Assembly: GCA_947503765.1 (NCBI GenBank)
Contig: CANNFA010000001.1
Coordinates: 248,001 to 312,000, forward strand
Origin: an uncultured Paracoccaceae bacterium
Lineage (GTDB): Bacteria > Pseudomonadota > Alphaproteobacteria > Rhodobacterales > Rhodobacteraceae
Direction of reading: 5' to 3'
DNA length: 64,000 nt
Numbering within the stretch: the first letter of the stretch is position 1; each line of letters starts with the position of its first letter. The translations under genes and the position numbers were made by a program. The notes under the pieces are model-generated. The model worked only from the letters and a program-made list of their open reading frames with translations. It did no database searches and had not been told where the DNA came from. Below are positions 15,850-24,623 of this stretch, piece by piece.

Positions 15850-17174
15850 GCCGACTCCTCCTGCGCCTCGTCCACCCAATCGTACAACCACTGGACGGTC
15901 CGCAGCAAGCGCCCGTCGCCGCCGCGCGGGCCAATCAGCTGCACCCCCAGCGGCAGGCCGTCGACTTCGAGGATCGGCACCGAGACCGCCGGCGTGCCGC
16001 ACAAGGTCCAGAGCCCGTTGAACACCGGATCGCCCGTGCTGTCGCGCGTCGGCGCCGGGCCGGGCGCAGCGGGGCACAGGATCGCGTCGCAGCGCGCGAA
16101 CACCTCGTCCAGCGCGGTGTTCAGAACGTCCGGCCAGTCCAGCGCGGCGATGTAGTCGGAGGCCAGGATCGCGCCGCCTTCCTTCAAGGCATCCGCCATT
16201 CCGTCCGACAGCCCGCCCTTGCGGCCGTAATGCAGGTAATTGCGCGCCATTTCCGCCAGGTTGATGCGGCGGCGGATGCCTTCGGCCTCGTCGAACAGCG
16301 GCGGCAGCTCGAAGGTGAACGCCTGCTCGCCCAGTGCCTCTGTCAGCTCGTCCAGCGCGGCGCCGGTGCCGGGCGCCGCGCGGTCCCAGTGGGGCGGGCG
16401 CAGCACGGCGAAGACCGGGGGCAGCGGCACGCCGGCCTCGAGCGTGGCAAGCAGCCCCGGCGGCGGCACCGGCATGTCGCCGCGCATATCCGCCAACAGC
16501 ACATCCGCCAGCAAGGCCGCCTCGCGCGGGGTGCGCGCGAAGACGCCCGGCGTGTCTAGGCTGGGCGACTGGCGCAGCACACCGGCGGTGGAGATGGCGC
16601 CGCGCGTCGGCTTGAACCCGACCGTACCGCAGAACGAGGCGGGCCGGATCACCGAGCCGGCGGTCTGGGTGCCCACGGCCAGCGGCGTCATCCCCGCCGC
16701 CACCGCCGCGGCGGAGCCCGAGGACGACCCGCCCGGCGTGCGGTCCGCATCATGCGGGTTGCGCGTCTCGGGCGGCGCCATGAAGGCCAGCTCGGTCGTG
16801 ACGGTCTTGCCGAGGATCAGCGCGCCGGCCGATTTCAGCCGCGCCACCAGCGCCGCATCCTCCAGCGGCACGCGCCCCCTGTCGGCCGCCGCGCCGTTTT
16901 CGGTCGGGATGCCGGCGGTGTCGATGATGTCCTTCAGTCCCACCGGCACGCCGTGCAGCGGGCCGACCGGGCGGCCGGTGCCGCGCATCCTGTCCAGCGC
17001 CTCGGCCTGGCGGCGCACATGGTCGGCATCGAACCACGCCCAGGCGCGCAGATCCGGCTCCAGCGCCTCGATCCGGGCGATGTGGGTTTCCGCCACCTCG
17101 GCGGTCTTCAGCGCGCCGGATGCGATGCGGTCCCGAAGGGTGACCGCGCCCGGCGCGTCAGCGTCAGTTGCCAT
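15846..17174 (-). CDS. Amidase signature family protein
   Basis: The 442-residue amidase-signature hydrolase has the complete Ser-cisSer-Lys catalytic machinery: Lys in GLKDIID (about residue 79), the signature GGSSSGSAAAVAAG (about 148-161) and the nucleophile Ser in GTQTAGSVIRPASF. These enzymes hydrolyse amides such as arylamides, carbamoyl compounds or acyl-amino acids in the cytoplasm. The gene starts inside the last codons of dctM (11-bp overlap) and overlaps the small membrane-protein gene at its end, so it is part of the TRAP operon. The likely reading is that the TRAP system imports the acid or amide that this enzyme handles. Substrate unknown. Confidence 0.92.
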   Translation of the reverse strand: MATDADAPGAVTLRDRIASGALKTAEVAETHIARIEALEPDLRAWAWFDADHVRRQAEALDRMRGTGRPVGPLHGVPVGLKDIIDTAGIPTENGAAADRGRVPLEDAALVARLKSAGALILGKTVTTELAFMAPPETRNPHDADRTPGGSSSGSAAAVAAGMTPLAVGTQTAGSVIRPASFCGTVGFKPTRGAISTAGVLRQSPSLDTPGVFARTPREAALLADVLLADMRGDMPVPPPGLLATLEAGVPLPPVFAVLRPPHWDRAAPGTGAALDELTEALGEQAFTFELPPLFDEAEGIRRRINLAEMARNYLHYGRKGGLSDGMADALKEGGAILASDYIAALDWPDVLNTALDEVFARCDAILCPAAPGPAPTRDSTGDPVFNGLWTLCGTPAVSVPILEVDGLPLGVQLIGPRGGDGRLLRTVQWLYDWVDEAQEESA

Positions 17175-18585
17175 AAAAAGCCTCGGGCAGGTAGAACACG
17201 ATCTGCGGGAAGACGTACATCAGGATCATCGCGATGAACACGCAGGCCAGGAACGGCATGCAGCCGGCGAAGATCTGCGTCAGCTTGACCTGCGGCGGCG
17301 CGATGCCCTTCAGGTAGTAGGCCGACATCGCCATTGGCGGTGTCAGGAAACTGGTCTGCAGGTTCAGCGCCACCAGCACCCCGAAGAACAGCGGGTCGAT
17401 ATCGAACAGCCCCAGCAGCGGCAGGAAGATCGGCACGAAGATGATGATGATCTCGGACCATTCCAGCGGCCAGCCCAGCAGGAAGATGATCAGCTGCGCC
17501 AGCAGCAGGAACATCAGCGGCGTCAGGTTCAGCGACTGGACGAATTCGCTGATCACCTGCTCGCCGCCGAGATACGAGAACACCGACGAGAACGTGTAGG
17601 ATCCGACGAACAGCCAGCACACCATCGCCGTGGTGCGCACCGTCAGGTAGACCGACTCGCGCATCCTTTGCCAGGTCATCGCGCGGTAGATGAATGCGAG
17701 GAAAATCCCGCCCAGCGCCCCGATCGACGCGGCCTCCGTCGGGGTGGCGAGGCCCAGCAGGATCGAGCCCAGCACCGCCAGGATCAGCACCGCCAGCGGC
17801 AGGAACGAGGTCGCCATCATCAGCATCAGCTTGCCGGCCGGCACGTCCGGCACATCCTCGCTGGTGGGGCGCGGCGCGACCGAGGGTTGCAGGATCGCGC
17901 GGCCGATCACATAGGCCAGGTAAAGCCCGGTCAGCGTCAGGCCCGGCAGCAGCGCGCCGGCATAGAGCTTGACGATCGACACGTTCGACGCGGCGGCATA
18001 GACGATCAGCATGATCGAGGGCGGGATCAGGATGCCCAGCGTGCCGCCGGCGCAGATGATCCCCGACGCGAAGCTTTCCGAATACCGCGCCTTCAGCATC
18101 GCCGGCAGCGCCAGCAGCCCCATCAGCGTGACCACCGCGCCGACGATGCCGGTGGCCGTGGCGAACAGCGCGCAGGTGATCAGCGCGGCGACGCCCATGC
18201 TGCCCGGCATCCGTTTCGAGGCGATGTTCAGGGTGGAAAACAGCCGGTCGACGATGTTCGCGCGCTCCACGATGTAGCCCATGAACAGGAACAGCGGCAC
18301 CGCCGTCAGCACCTCGTTCGCCATGACCGTGTAGGTCTGGTTCACGAACAGATCGAATATCCGGTTGTTGAACAGACCCTCCCACCAGAGCCGGGTCTGT
18401 TCCCACCACGAGGCGACATCGAAATCCAGCCGGTCATAGGACCGCCACATCCGGCGCTCGTCGAAATAGGCGTAATAGCCGAACCCGATGCCCATCGCCA
18501 TCAGCGTGAAGGCGATCGGGAACCCGAGGAACACGAACACGATGAACAGCCCCAGCATCGTCAGGGCGACCTGGGGGTCGGTCAT
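17164..18585 (-). CDS. dctM: TRAP transporter large permease (DctM)
   Basis: The 473-residue, about 12-13-helix membrane protein is the ion-coupled channel of a TRAP transporter. Family motifs are PLFLFMGYIVERA, GGTLGILIPPSIMLIVYA and GLATPTEAASIGALG. It carries an extra loop of roughly 60 residues after the first helix (YFDERRMWRSYDR through LWWEGLFNN), a feature of the subfamily paired with large DctQ subunits and TakP-type receptors. The start ATG at 18585 overlaps the dctQ stop as ATGA. The open frame extending to 18669 lies within dctQ and is rejected. Confidence 0.93.
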   Translation of the reverse strand: MTDPQVALTMLGLFIVFVFLGFPIAFTLMAMGIGFGYYAYFDERRMWRSYDRLDFDVASWWEQTRLWWEGLFNNRIFDLFVNQTYTVMANEVLTAVPLFLFMGYIVERANIVDRLFSTLNIASKRMPGSMGVAALITCALFATATGIVGAVVTLMGLLALPAMLKARYSESFASGIICAGGTLGILIPPSIMLIVYAAASNVSIVKLYAGALLPGLTLTGLYLAYVIGRAILQPSVAPRPTSEDVPDVPAGKLMLMMATSFLPLAVLILAVLGSILLGLATPTEAASIGALGGIFLAFIYRAMTWQRMRESVYLTVRTTAMVCWLFVGSYTFSSVFSYLGGEQVISEFVQSLNLTPLMFLLLAQLIIFLLGWPLEWSEIIIIFVPIFLPLLGLFDIDPLFFGVLVALNLQTSFLTPPMAMSAYYLKGIAPPQVKLTQIFAGCMPFLACVFIAMILMYVFPQIVFYLPEAFYGN

Positions 18586-19166
18586 GGATGGGCGTCCTTT
18601 TCGGCTTCGTTGGCCTGCTGTATCAGCAGATCCTCGGTTTCGAACACGTCCTCCTCGGCTTCCAGCCATACGCCCGTGCGGATGCAGTGGATGCAGCGGA
18701 ACACCTCGGCGATGCCCTGGATGAACAGCAGGATGCCGGCCACGACGATCGCCGTCTTGAACTGGTAGATCGGCACGCCCGCCGGGCTGTTCACCGACAC
18801 TTCACCGTAGGACCAGGACCGCGAGGCGTATTTCCACCCCGCCAGGATCAGCGCCAGCACGCCCGGAAAGAAGAACAGGAAATACAGCACCAGGTCGACC
18901 CGCGCCTGCCACCGGTTTGACCAGAGCCGGTAGATGAAATCGCCCCGCACATGGCCGCGGCGCGACAGGGTATAGGCCCCGCCCATCATGAACAGCGTGC
19001 CGTACATGATGAACGACACGTCCAGCGCCCAGGCGGTCGGGCTGTTGAGCACGTAGCGCACGAAGACCTCATACCCGGTGCCGACCGACATGAAGACGAT
19101 CAGCCAGGCAAAGGTCTTTCCGAACCACGCGGACAGGTTGTCGGCGAAGCGGATGAAACGAAGCAA
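18582..19166 (-). CDS. dctQ: TRAP transporter small permease (DctQ)
   Basis: The 194-residue four-helix membrane subunit is longer than the usual 150-170 residues and ends in an acidic cytoplasmic tail (EAEEDVFETEDLL). The N-terminal MLRFIRFADNLSAWFGKTFAWLIV and the RYVLNSPTAWALD segment are typical of DctQ. It pairs with DctM and receives substrate from the DctP-type protein encoded upstream. A G+C-rich hairpin lies between dctP and this gene. Four bases overlap with dctM. Confidence 0.92.
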   Translation of the reverse strand: MLRFIRFADNLSAWFGKTFAWLIVFMSVGTGYEVFVRYVLNSPTAWALDVSFIMYGTLFMMGGAYTLSRRGHVRGDFIYRLWSNRWQARVDLVLYFLFFFPGVLALILAGWKYASRSWSYGEVSVNSPAGVPIYQFKTAIVVAGILLFIQGIAEVFRCIHCIRTGVWLEAEEDVFETEDLLIQQANEAEKDAHP

Positions 19167-19188
19167 GAAGCGGTCCCCTCAGATGCGT

Positions 19189-19214
19189 GGCCCCCGCCCT
19201 GCGGGGCGGGGGCC
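19189..19214 (-). other. Intercistronic stem-loop between dctP and dctQ
   Basis: An 11-bp perfect stem (19189-19199 with 19204-19214) with a four-base loop lies in the 55-bp gap between the binding-protein and small-permease genes. On the transcribed strand no T-run follows, so it is more likely an mRNA-protecting structure or weak pause than a full terminator. It could raise binding-protein output over permease. Confidence 0.6.
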
Positions 19215-19221
19215 GGGCCGG

Positions 19222-20355
19222 TCAGAGATTGAGCCGACCGGGGAAGTAATGCTCGTAGGCGAGCGTGTAGTCGGGCGAGTTCATCAGCTCGTAATACACG
19301 ACCTCCTCGACCCAGGCGCGCTGGCTGTCGAGGGTCTTCTTCATGAACGGATCGGCCTCGAGTTCGGGGATGATCTCGTCCCATGCCTTGAGCTGCGCCG
19401 CCAGGATTTCCTGCGAGGTGCGCTGCACGTCCACGCCGGCCTCTTCCTGAAGCCATTTCAGGTCGGCCGAGTAGCGCCGCGCCGCCTTGGCGGTGTTCGC
19501 GGTCGAGACCGCTTCCACGCCGTGGATCAGGATCGCCTTGAGGTCCGGCTCCAGGTCTTCCATCAGGAGGCCGTTGAACAGGAACTCGAAGCTTTCGGAC
19601 GCCTGGTGATACGACGACAGGATGTAGTTCTTGGCCACGTCCTGCGCACCGAAGTCGCGGTCCGAGGACGGGTTGTTGAACTCGAACGCGTCGATCACGC
19701 CGCGCTCCATCGCGGGCACGATCTCGCCGCCCGGAAGCTGTGCGACGGACATGCCGAGCTTGGTCATCAGCTCGGCCGCCAGGCCCACCGTGCGGTACTT
19801 GAAGCCCTGCAGGTCCGACACCTTGGTCACCGGATTCTTGAACCAGCCGAACGGCTGCGCCGGCATCGGGAAGGCCATGTAGCCATCGACGTCGAGGCCC
19901 ATGATGTCGCGCGTCAGCTCGTCATAAAGCGCCTTGCCGCCGCCTTCGTAGAACCAGTTCATCATCGTCGTGGCCGAGCCGCCGAAGACCGGGCCGGTGC
20001 CGAACAGCGACGCCGCCTTGTTCTTGCCGTACCAGTAGACCGGCACGTCGTGGCCGATATCCAGCAGGCCGTCATTCACCGCGTCGAGCACCTGGAACGC
20101 CGCGACCACCGCGCCCGCGGGCAGCAGGTCGATCTTGATACGTCCGCCCGACATCGCCTCGACCCGGTCGACGTAATCCTTGGCCATTTCCTGCCACACG
20201 TTGGATGCGGGCCAGGCCGACTGCATCTTGAGCACCATCGGCGCCTGCGCCAGGACCGCCGGCGCGGCCAGCGTCGTGGCGCCCAGCGCCCCGCCGCCCA
20301 TCAGCGCGGATTTCTTCAGAAAGGACCGCCGTCCCATCACCTTCGATTTCGTCAC
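19222..20355 (-). CDS. dctP: TRAP transporter substrate-binding protein (TakP-like DctP)
   Basis: The 377-residue periplasmic receptor has a twin-arginine leader (GRRSFLKKSALMGGG, cleavage after AVLAQ near residue 37), so it is likely exported folded by Tat. The mature domain contains KMQSAWPASNVWQEM, GPVFGGSATTMMNWFYEGGG, FKYRTVGLAAELMTKLG and DAFEFNNPSSDRDFG, which resemble the Rhodobacter TakP alpha-keto-acid-binding protein. It heads the operon dctP-dctQ-dctM-amidase-small protein. Ligand is likely a 2-oxo or hydroxy acid, inferred from the TakP resemblance only. The 366-bp region upstream contains inverted repeats. Confidence 0.93.
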   Translation of the reverse strand: MTKSKVMGRRSFLKKSALMGGGALGATTLAAPAVLAQAPMVLKMQSAWPASNVWQEMAKDYVDRVEAMSGGRIKIDLLPAGAVVAAFQVLDAVNDGLLDIGHDVPVYWYGKNKAASLFGTGPVFGGSATTMMNWFYEGGGKALYDELTRDIMGLDVDGYMAFPMPAQPFGWFKNPVTKVSDLQGFKYRTVGLAAELMTKLGMSVAQLPGGEIVPAMERGVIDAFEFNNPSSDRDFGAQDVAKNYILSSYHQASESFEFLFNGLLMEDLEPDLKAILIHGVEAVSTANTAKAARRYSADLKWLQEEAGVDVQRTSQEILAAQLKAWDEIIPELEADPFMKKTLDSQRAWVEEVVYYELMNSPDYTLAYEHYFPGRLNL

Positions 20356-20721
20356 ATCAACCTCCCTTTGAAGTGCAAGTGGCGCGCCGGTCGAACGGCC
20401 GCACCTGCGCCGTGCGCGAGACTTGCGTTTCGCGCATGCGCGACATGTCTAACATGCAAGGGCCATCTGGCAAGAGCGAACCCGCCCCCGGCCCCGAATT
20501 GACACAGGATGTCAGATGACGGACAAAGCCAACTTTTGTGACAGCCCGCTGACCCGGACAGCATGCAGGATCAGGCTAGGCAGCCTTTCGTGCCGGGTGC
20601 AGCGAAGGCGCGGAAAGAGTCCATTTTGGCGGATTTCTGCGGTGCAGCGAAAATTCTCGTTTAGAAAACAAAAAATGATGCGCAGAGAACTTGGCTCGAA
20701 TGTTGACTTTGAGCGATTGCG
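20356..20721. promoter_or_regulatory. dctP upstream region with two palindromes
   Basis: This gap must contain the dctP promoter (minus strand) and lies beyond the 3' end of the HNH gene. A perfect 12-bp palindrome CGCGCATGCGCG sits at 20431-20442, and two bases later the inverted repeat CATGT-CTA-ACATG sits at 20444-20456, about 76-101 bp before the dctP start. The second resembles operators of GntR-type regulators in form, but no regulator gene is adjacent. From about 20600 onward the DNA becomes AT-rich, merging with the HNH gene. No FNR or -24/-12 element was seen. Confidence 0.4.
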
Positions 20722-21375
20722 TTAAACGGGCAACTGAAGGTATTCAGCAAAGTCTTCTGTAAACTCAAAGCGATCAGTATTGTTGTGAGTTGTTTCAATG
20801 ATCGCACCATAATTTTCCATCAATTTCAGCATTGACTTCAGCTTGTCATGGTCCTCGAAATAATAAGAAAAAATAGGATTCTTTGGGTCGCTATTGTAGG
20901 ACCAGTTTTTCGACAGAATTACAAACTCTCGGATAAACGGCTCACTGCCAATATCGTTTCGCATTTCCGCTACAAGTTTCGGAATCTTTTTTTCAAGTCT
21001 TTGAAAGCTTCTGGAGACTGCAATTGCAAAGCCGCGAATGCCCAGATACGCCCGCATCTCTGCTAGGGTTTTCCACTCTCTAAGTTGATCAATGGAATGA
21101 CTGGTGACATCCACGTCCACTAGCCTGCTACAGGTCTGACAGAGCCAAATACCATTTTCGGCAGCGGCTCGTTCCTCGGAGGTTAAAGTAGGATCATACC
21201 TCGGCCCGCCTTCAGCAGCGGCAGTAATGTGCGCGGCAACACCAATGCTAGCGCTATCATCTGCGCCATCCGGTCCAATGGTCGGACGCAAACAGGTCTG
21301 ATTTGAACAACGGTATCCTGCACGTTGCGCAATTGTTCTTATTACGAGCGCTCTGAAATCATCACGATTTGCCAT
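20722..21375 (-). CDS. HNH-like zinc-binding protein in an AT-rich patch
   Basis: The 217-residue product has an N-terminal HNH-type module (residues about 18-90): YRCSNQTC, VAAHITAAAEGGPRYDPTLTSEER, then NGIWLCQTCSRLVD. The two CxxC-type pairs should bind zinc, and His in AAHI would be the catalytic base. In classical HNH enzymes the second pair is followed by His; here it is Ser, so cleavage activity is uncertain. The C-terminal half is helical and unrecognised. Base composition differs sharply from the surroundings: 20821-20880 has 20 G+C in 60 bases. No integrase, methylase or partner gene is adjacent. It is probably a horizontally acquired nuclease or DNA-binding protein, possibly defensive. 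Confidence 0.75.
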   Translation of the reverse strand: MANRDDFRALVIRTIAQRAGYRCSNQTCLRPTIGPDGADDSASIGVAAHITAAAEGGPRYDPTLTSEERAAAENGIWLCQTCSRLVDVDVTSHSIDQLREWKTLAEMRAYLGIRGFAIAVSRSFQRLEKKIPKLVAEMRNDIGSEPFIREFVILSKNWSYNSDPKNPIFSYYFEDHDKLKSMLKLMENYGAIIETTHNNTDRFEFTEDFAEYLQLPV

Positions 21376-21756
21376 ATGTAAAGCAATACAACATCAGATG
21401 TTTTGTGAGAAGCGTTTGTTGTCCGCGTCGGTGGAAAGGTCCGCTCCGTCCGCTCTCCGGTCCTTCGCGCGTCCTTCGTCGTAGGTCCGGTCTGGGTCAG
21501 AAATGCTTGTCAGTTGGGTCGGTTTTGCTTGGCATAGCCTGCCGACAGGATTCCGACAACCGAACGCGACGAGTCGCTCTTGCGCGGCATTCGATACGGG
21601 AACCGGCGCGGACGGGCGCGGCGGCGGCGGAGGTGGCGGCGGCCGTGCCGCGCCGGCAGAGGATTGATCGTGGACGTATCGGCCGGGAAAGGGGCGCCGC
21701 CGGCCGGGCGGCGGTGGCGGGGGCCGCACCGCAGCGGCGATGCGGCCCCTGCCCCG
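21376..21756. other. Non-coding stretch between HNH gene and DUF4387 gene
   Basis: This 381-bp gap begins AT-rich (promoter of the HNH gene on the minus strand; palindrome ACATC-A-GATGT at 21391-21401) and becomes G+C-rich by about 21420. Near the other end a 9-bp stem (21720-21728 with 21741-21749) follows the DUF4387 stop and could end that transcript, though no T-run follows. Short frames in between have no recognisable coding character. I see no direct repeats marking an insertion. Confidence 0.4.
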
Positions 21757-22083
21757 TCACGCGGCGCTGTCGATCTCCAGGTCGAGGAACGGCGCGTATT
21801 GCTGCGCGCCGAAGATGTCGCCGTCGCCGGGGCTGCCGCTGGGCCGCTCGCGCAGGATCGTGAACTTGATCGCGTAGGCCGGATCGTATTCCACGAAATC
21901 GGTCACCCGATCGGGGTCGATCCGCAGGATCGCGGCCACGCTGTCCCGGCTGAGCGCGCCCGAGCGTTTCACCAACTCGTAGGCGTCCGATTCGCGGAAG
22001 ATCACGTCGAAGGTGATCTTGTCGGTTCCGGCATTCTTGGAACGGATCGTCTTGGCGAGGTCCGACAGTTTCCTAACGGGCAT
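21757..22083 (-). CDS. DUF4387 domain protein
   Basis: The 108-residue protein opens with VRKLSDLAKTIRSKNAGTDKITFDVIF and ends in a DIFGAQQYAPFLDLEI segment, both typical of DUF4387. This family is almost always encoded next to or fused with AtuA-like DUF1446 proteins and is assumed to be their small partner. Here the ATG at 22083 lies 11 bp inside the end of the AtuA-family gene, so translation is coupled. Activity is unknown. The hydrophobicity profile is that of a soluble protein. Confidence 0.88.
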   Translation of the reverse strand: MPVRKLSDLAKTIRSKNAGTDKITFDVIFRESDAYELVKRSGALSRDSVAAILRIDPDRVTDFVEYDPAYAIKFTILRERPSGSPGDGDIFGAQQYAPFLDLEIDSAA

Positions 22084-23461
22084 GGGCGGTCTCCGGGGTC
22101 TTGGCGCCGATCTCGGCGGTGTGGGTCGGGAACAGGTCCAGCGGTGCATCGACCGCCATGGTGTGGTTGACCGTCCAGGTATGGGCCGGGCTGGCCTGCA
22201 TCACCTCGTCGAACACGAAGGACACGCCCCCCGCCGTGCCCTTCACGTCGGGCAGGCGCGCATAGAAAAGCTGCCGCGTGCCGGTCATCGCCACCTCCTC
22301 GGCCATCTCGACGGTGGGGGCGACGCCCTGCACCATGACCAGCAATTCATGGCCCGGCGTGTCGCGCAGCGGCTCCATCGCGCCCATGATCCCGTCGCGG
22401 CCGAAGACGTTGTAATGCAGCTCCCATCCGTCGGGGCCGAAGCGTTCGCGCACCTGCTCGCGCGCCCACTCGATCACCGCATCGACATTGGCGATGGTAT
22501 AGGGATCGCGGATCCCGGCCATGCCGACGAACCGCTCGCCCAGCTTGCCCGATCCTTCCAGCTTGACCCGAAGCTGTTCGGCGGGGATGAATTTCATGCC
22601 CGTCACGCGGGTGGTCTTTTCCGACACCTGTTCATAATGGCAATCGGTCATGTCCAGCAGCCCGCCGGCCACGTATTCGTGGAACGGGTCGGCCCGCTCG
22701 TACATCGCGTGCCCGGCGACCGAGGCGACGGTGCAGCGCTGGCCGGGATGCATCGCCGTCACCTCGACCCAGTCATGGGTGATCTCGCCCAGCACGGTTT
22801 CCTTGGCGCCGTAGGGTTCGGCGCAGAACGACGCGCATTCCAGCACCTTGCCCAGGTAGTAGGCCTGCGCCTCGGGGAAGCCGTGATGCAGCGCGCAGGC
22901 GGCAAAGATCGCGCTGTCCGAAGACCGCCCGCCGATGATCACGTCGCAGCCCTGCTCGAGCAGCGCGCGGAACGGATGCACGCCGGCCATCGCGACGACG
23001 CGGGTGGTCCGGTCAAGGTCTTCCTCGGTCAGCGGCGCGCGGGCGTCCAGACCCTCGACAGTGCGGCCGGCGCGGATGTTGGCGCGCACCACCTCGTTGT
23101 CGACCTCGGAATAGAACCAGCCGATGCGGAACGGGGCCAGCCCGTGCTCGGCCGCGATCTCGCGGATCATCTCGACATACATGTCGACGCGCGAATCGGA
23201 TCCGGTATCGCCGGCCGAGCCGATCAGCATCGGCACGCCGATCTCGCGCGCGGCCAGCAGCATTTCCTCCAGGTCGTGGCGCTGCCACGCCTTGGGACTG
23301 GCGCAGGTGTCGCTGCCCAGCGGCACCGGCCCGATATCGTCGCTGCCCGAATCGGCGGCGATGTAGTCGGGCCGCTCCGCCACGCCGAGGCGAAAGCTCT
23401 CGCGCTTGAGCGGGGCGAACCCGAGATGCCCGTTGGGGCAGATGATCCTGAGCGACTTCAT
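22073..23461 (-). CDS. AtuA/DUF1446 family protein
   Basis: The 462-residue cytoplasmic protein is of the acyclic-terpene-utilisation AtuA (DUF1446) family. Visible segments are an N-terminal ICPNGHLGF, ADSGSDDIGPVPLG, a GSAGDTGSD loop (about 95), DVIIGGRSSDSAIFAA (about 188) and DCHYEQV (about 273). AtuA is required for citronellol/geraniol use in Pseudomonas, but most family members have no known reaction and are found with diverse transporters. The ATG at 23461 has GGAGAC upstream. A -24/-12 element at 23494-23509 suggests sigma-54-dependent expression, and the neighbouring enhancer-binding protein gene (23602-24609) is the likely activator. Confidence 0.88.
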   Translation of the reverse strand: MKSLRIICPNGHLGFAPLKRESFRLGVAERPDYIAADSGSDDIGPVPLGSDTCASPKAWQRHDLEEMLLAAREIGVPMLIGSAGDTGSDSRVDMYVEMIREIAAEHGLAPFRIGWFYSEVDNEVVRANIRAGRTVEGLDARAPLTEEDLDRTTRVVAMAGVHPFRALLEQGCDVIIGGRSSDSAIFAACALHHGFPEAQAYYLGKVLECASFCAEPYGAKETVLGEITHDWVEVTAMHPGQRCTVASVAGHAMYERADPFHEYVAGGLLDMTDCHYEQVSEKTTRVTGMKFIPAEQLRVKLEGSGKLGERFVGMAGIRDPYTIANVDAVIEWAREQVRERFGPDGWELHYNVFGRDGIMGAMEPLRDTPGHELLVMVQGVAPTVEMAEEVAMTGTRQLFYARLPDVKGTAGGVSFVFDEVMQASPAHTWTVNHTMAVDAPLDLFPTHTAEIGAKTPETAHAR

Positions 23462-23493
23462 TTTGGTCTCCAGCTTGGCTTTGCACCTTGCCA

Positions 23494-23509
23494 TGCAGGA
23501 AGCGTGCCA
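23494..23509 (-). promoter_or_regulatory. Sigma-54 (-24/-12) promoter for the AtuA-DUF4387 genes
   Basis: The minus strand reads TTGGCACGCTTCCTGCA: a consensus -24 element (TGGCACG) and a -12 element CTGCA, with GG and GC separated by exactly 10 bases. The predicted start near 23483 leaves a leader of about 22 nt containing the ribosome site. One base in the -12 box departs from the TTGCA of the dppA promoter. Confidence 0.75.
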
Positions 23510-23587
23510 AGCCCCGAGAAAGACGCAAGGTCATGGGATGTAACGGGTTTCCCGGCGGGTGGGGGGCGGCCGCGTGAAGGCCACGCA

Positions 23588-23601
23588 GCGTGATGCGGAT
23601 T

Positions 23602-23607
<6 letters not shown>
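23588..23607. promoter_or_regulatory. Inverted repeat upstream of the atuA sigma-54 promoter
   Basis: GCGTGA-N8-TCACGC overlaps the stop of the enhancer-binding protein gene and lies 80-100 bp upstream of the -24 element, a usual distance for activator sites. A second shorter repeat (GCGTG-N5-CACGC) abuts it at 23572-23586. It could equally be a weak terminator hairpin. Confidence 0.35.
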
Positions 23608-24609
<1,002 letters not shown>

Positions 24610-24623
24610 GGCGCGTCCCGGCG

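Noticed and set aside
16240-18768. 842-residue plus-strand frame opposite the amidase and dctM genes
   Set aside because: No recognisable domain and a Gln/Arg/His-rich composition; the minus-strand genes are certain.
20356-20520. -24/-12 promoter before dctP (TTGCA near the CATGT repeat)
   Set aside because: No GG occurs 10 bases before the GC on the transcribed strand, so the invariant spacing fails.
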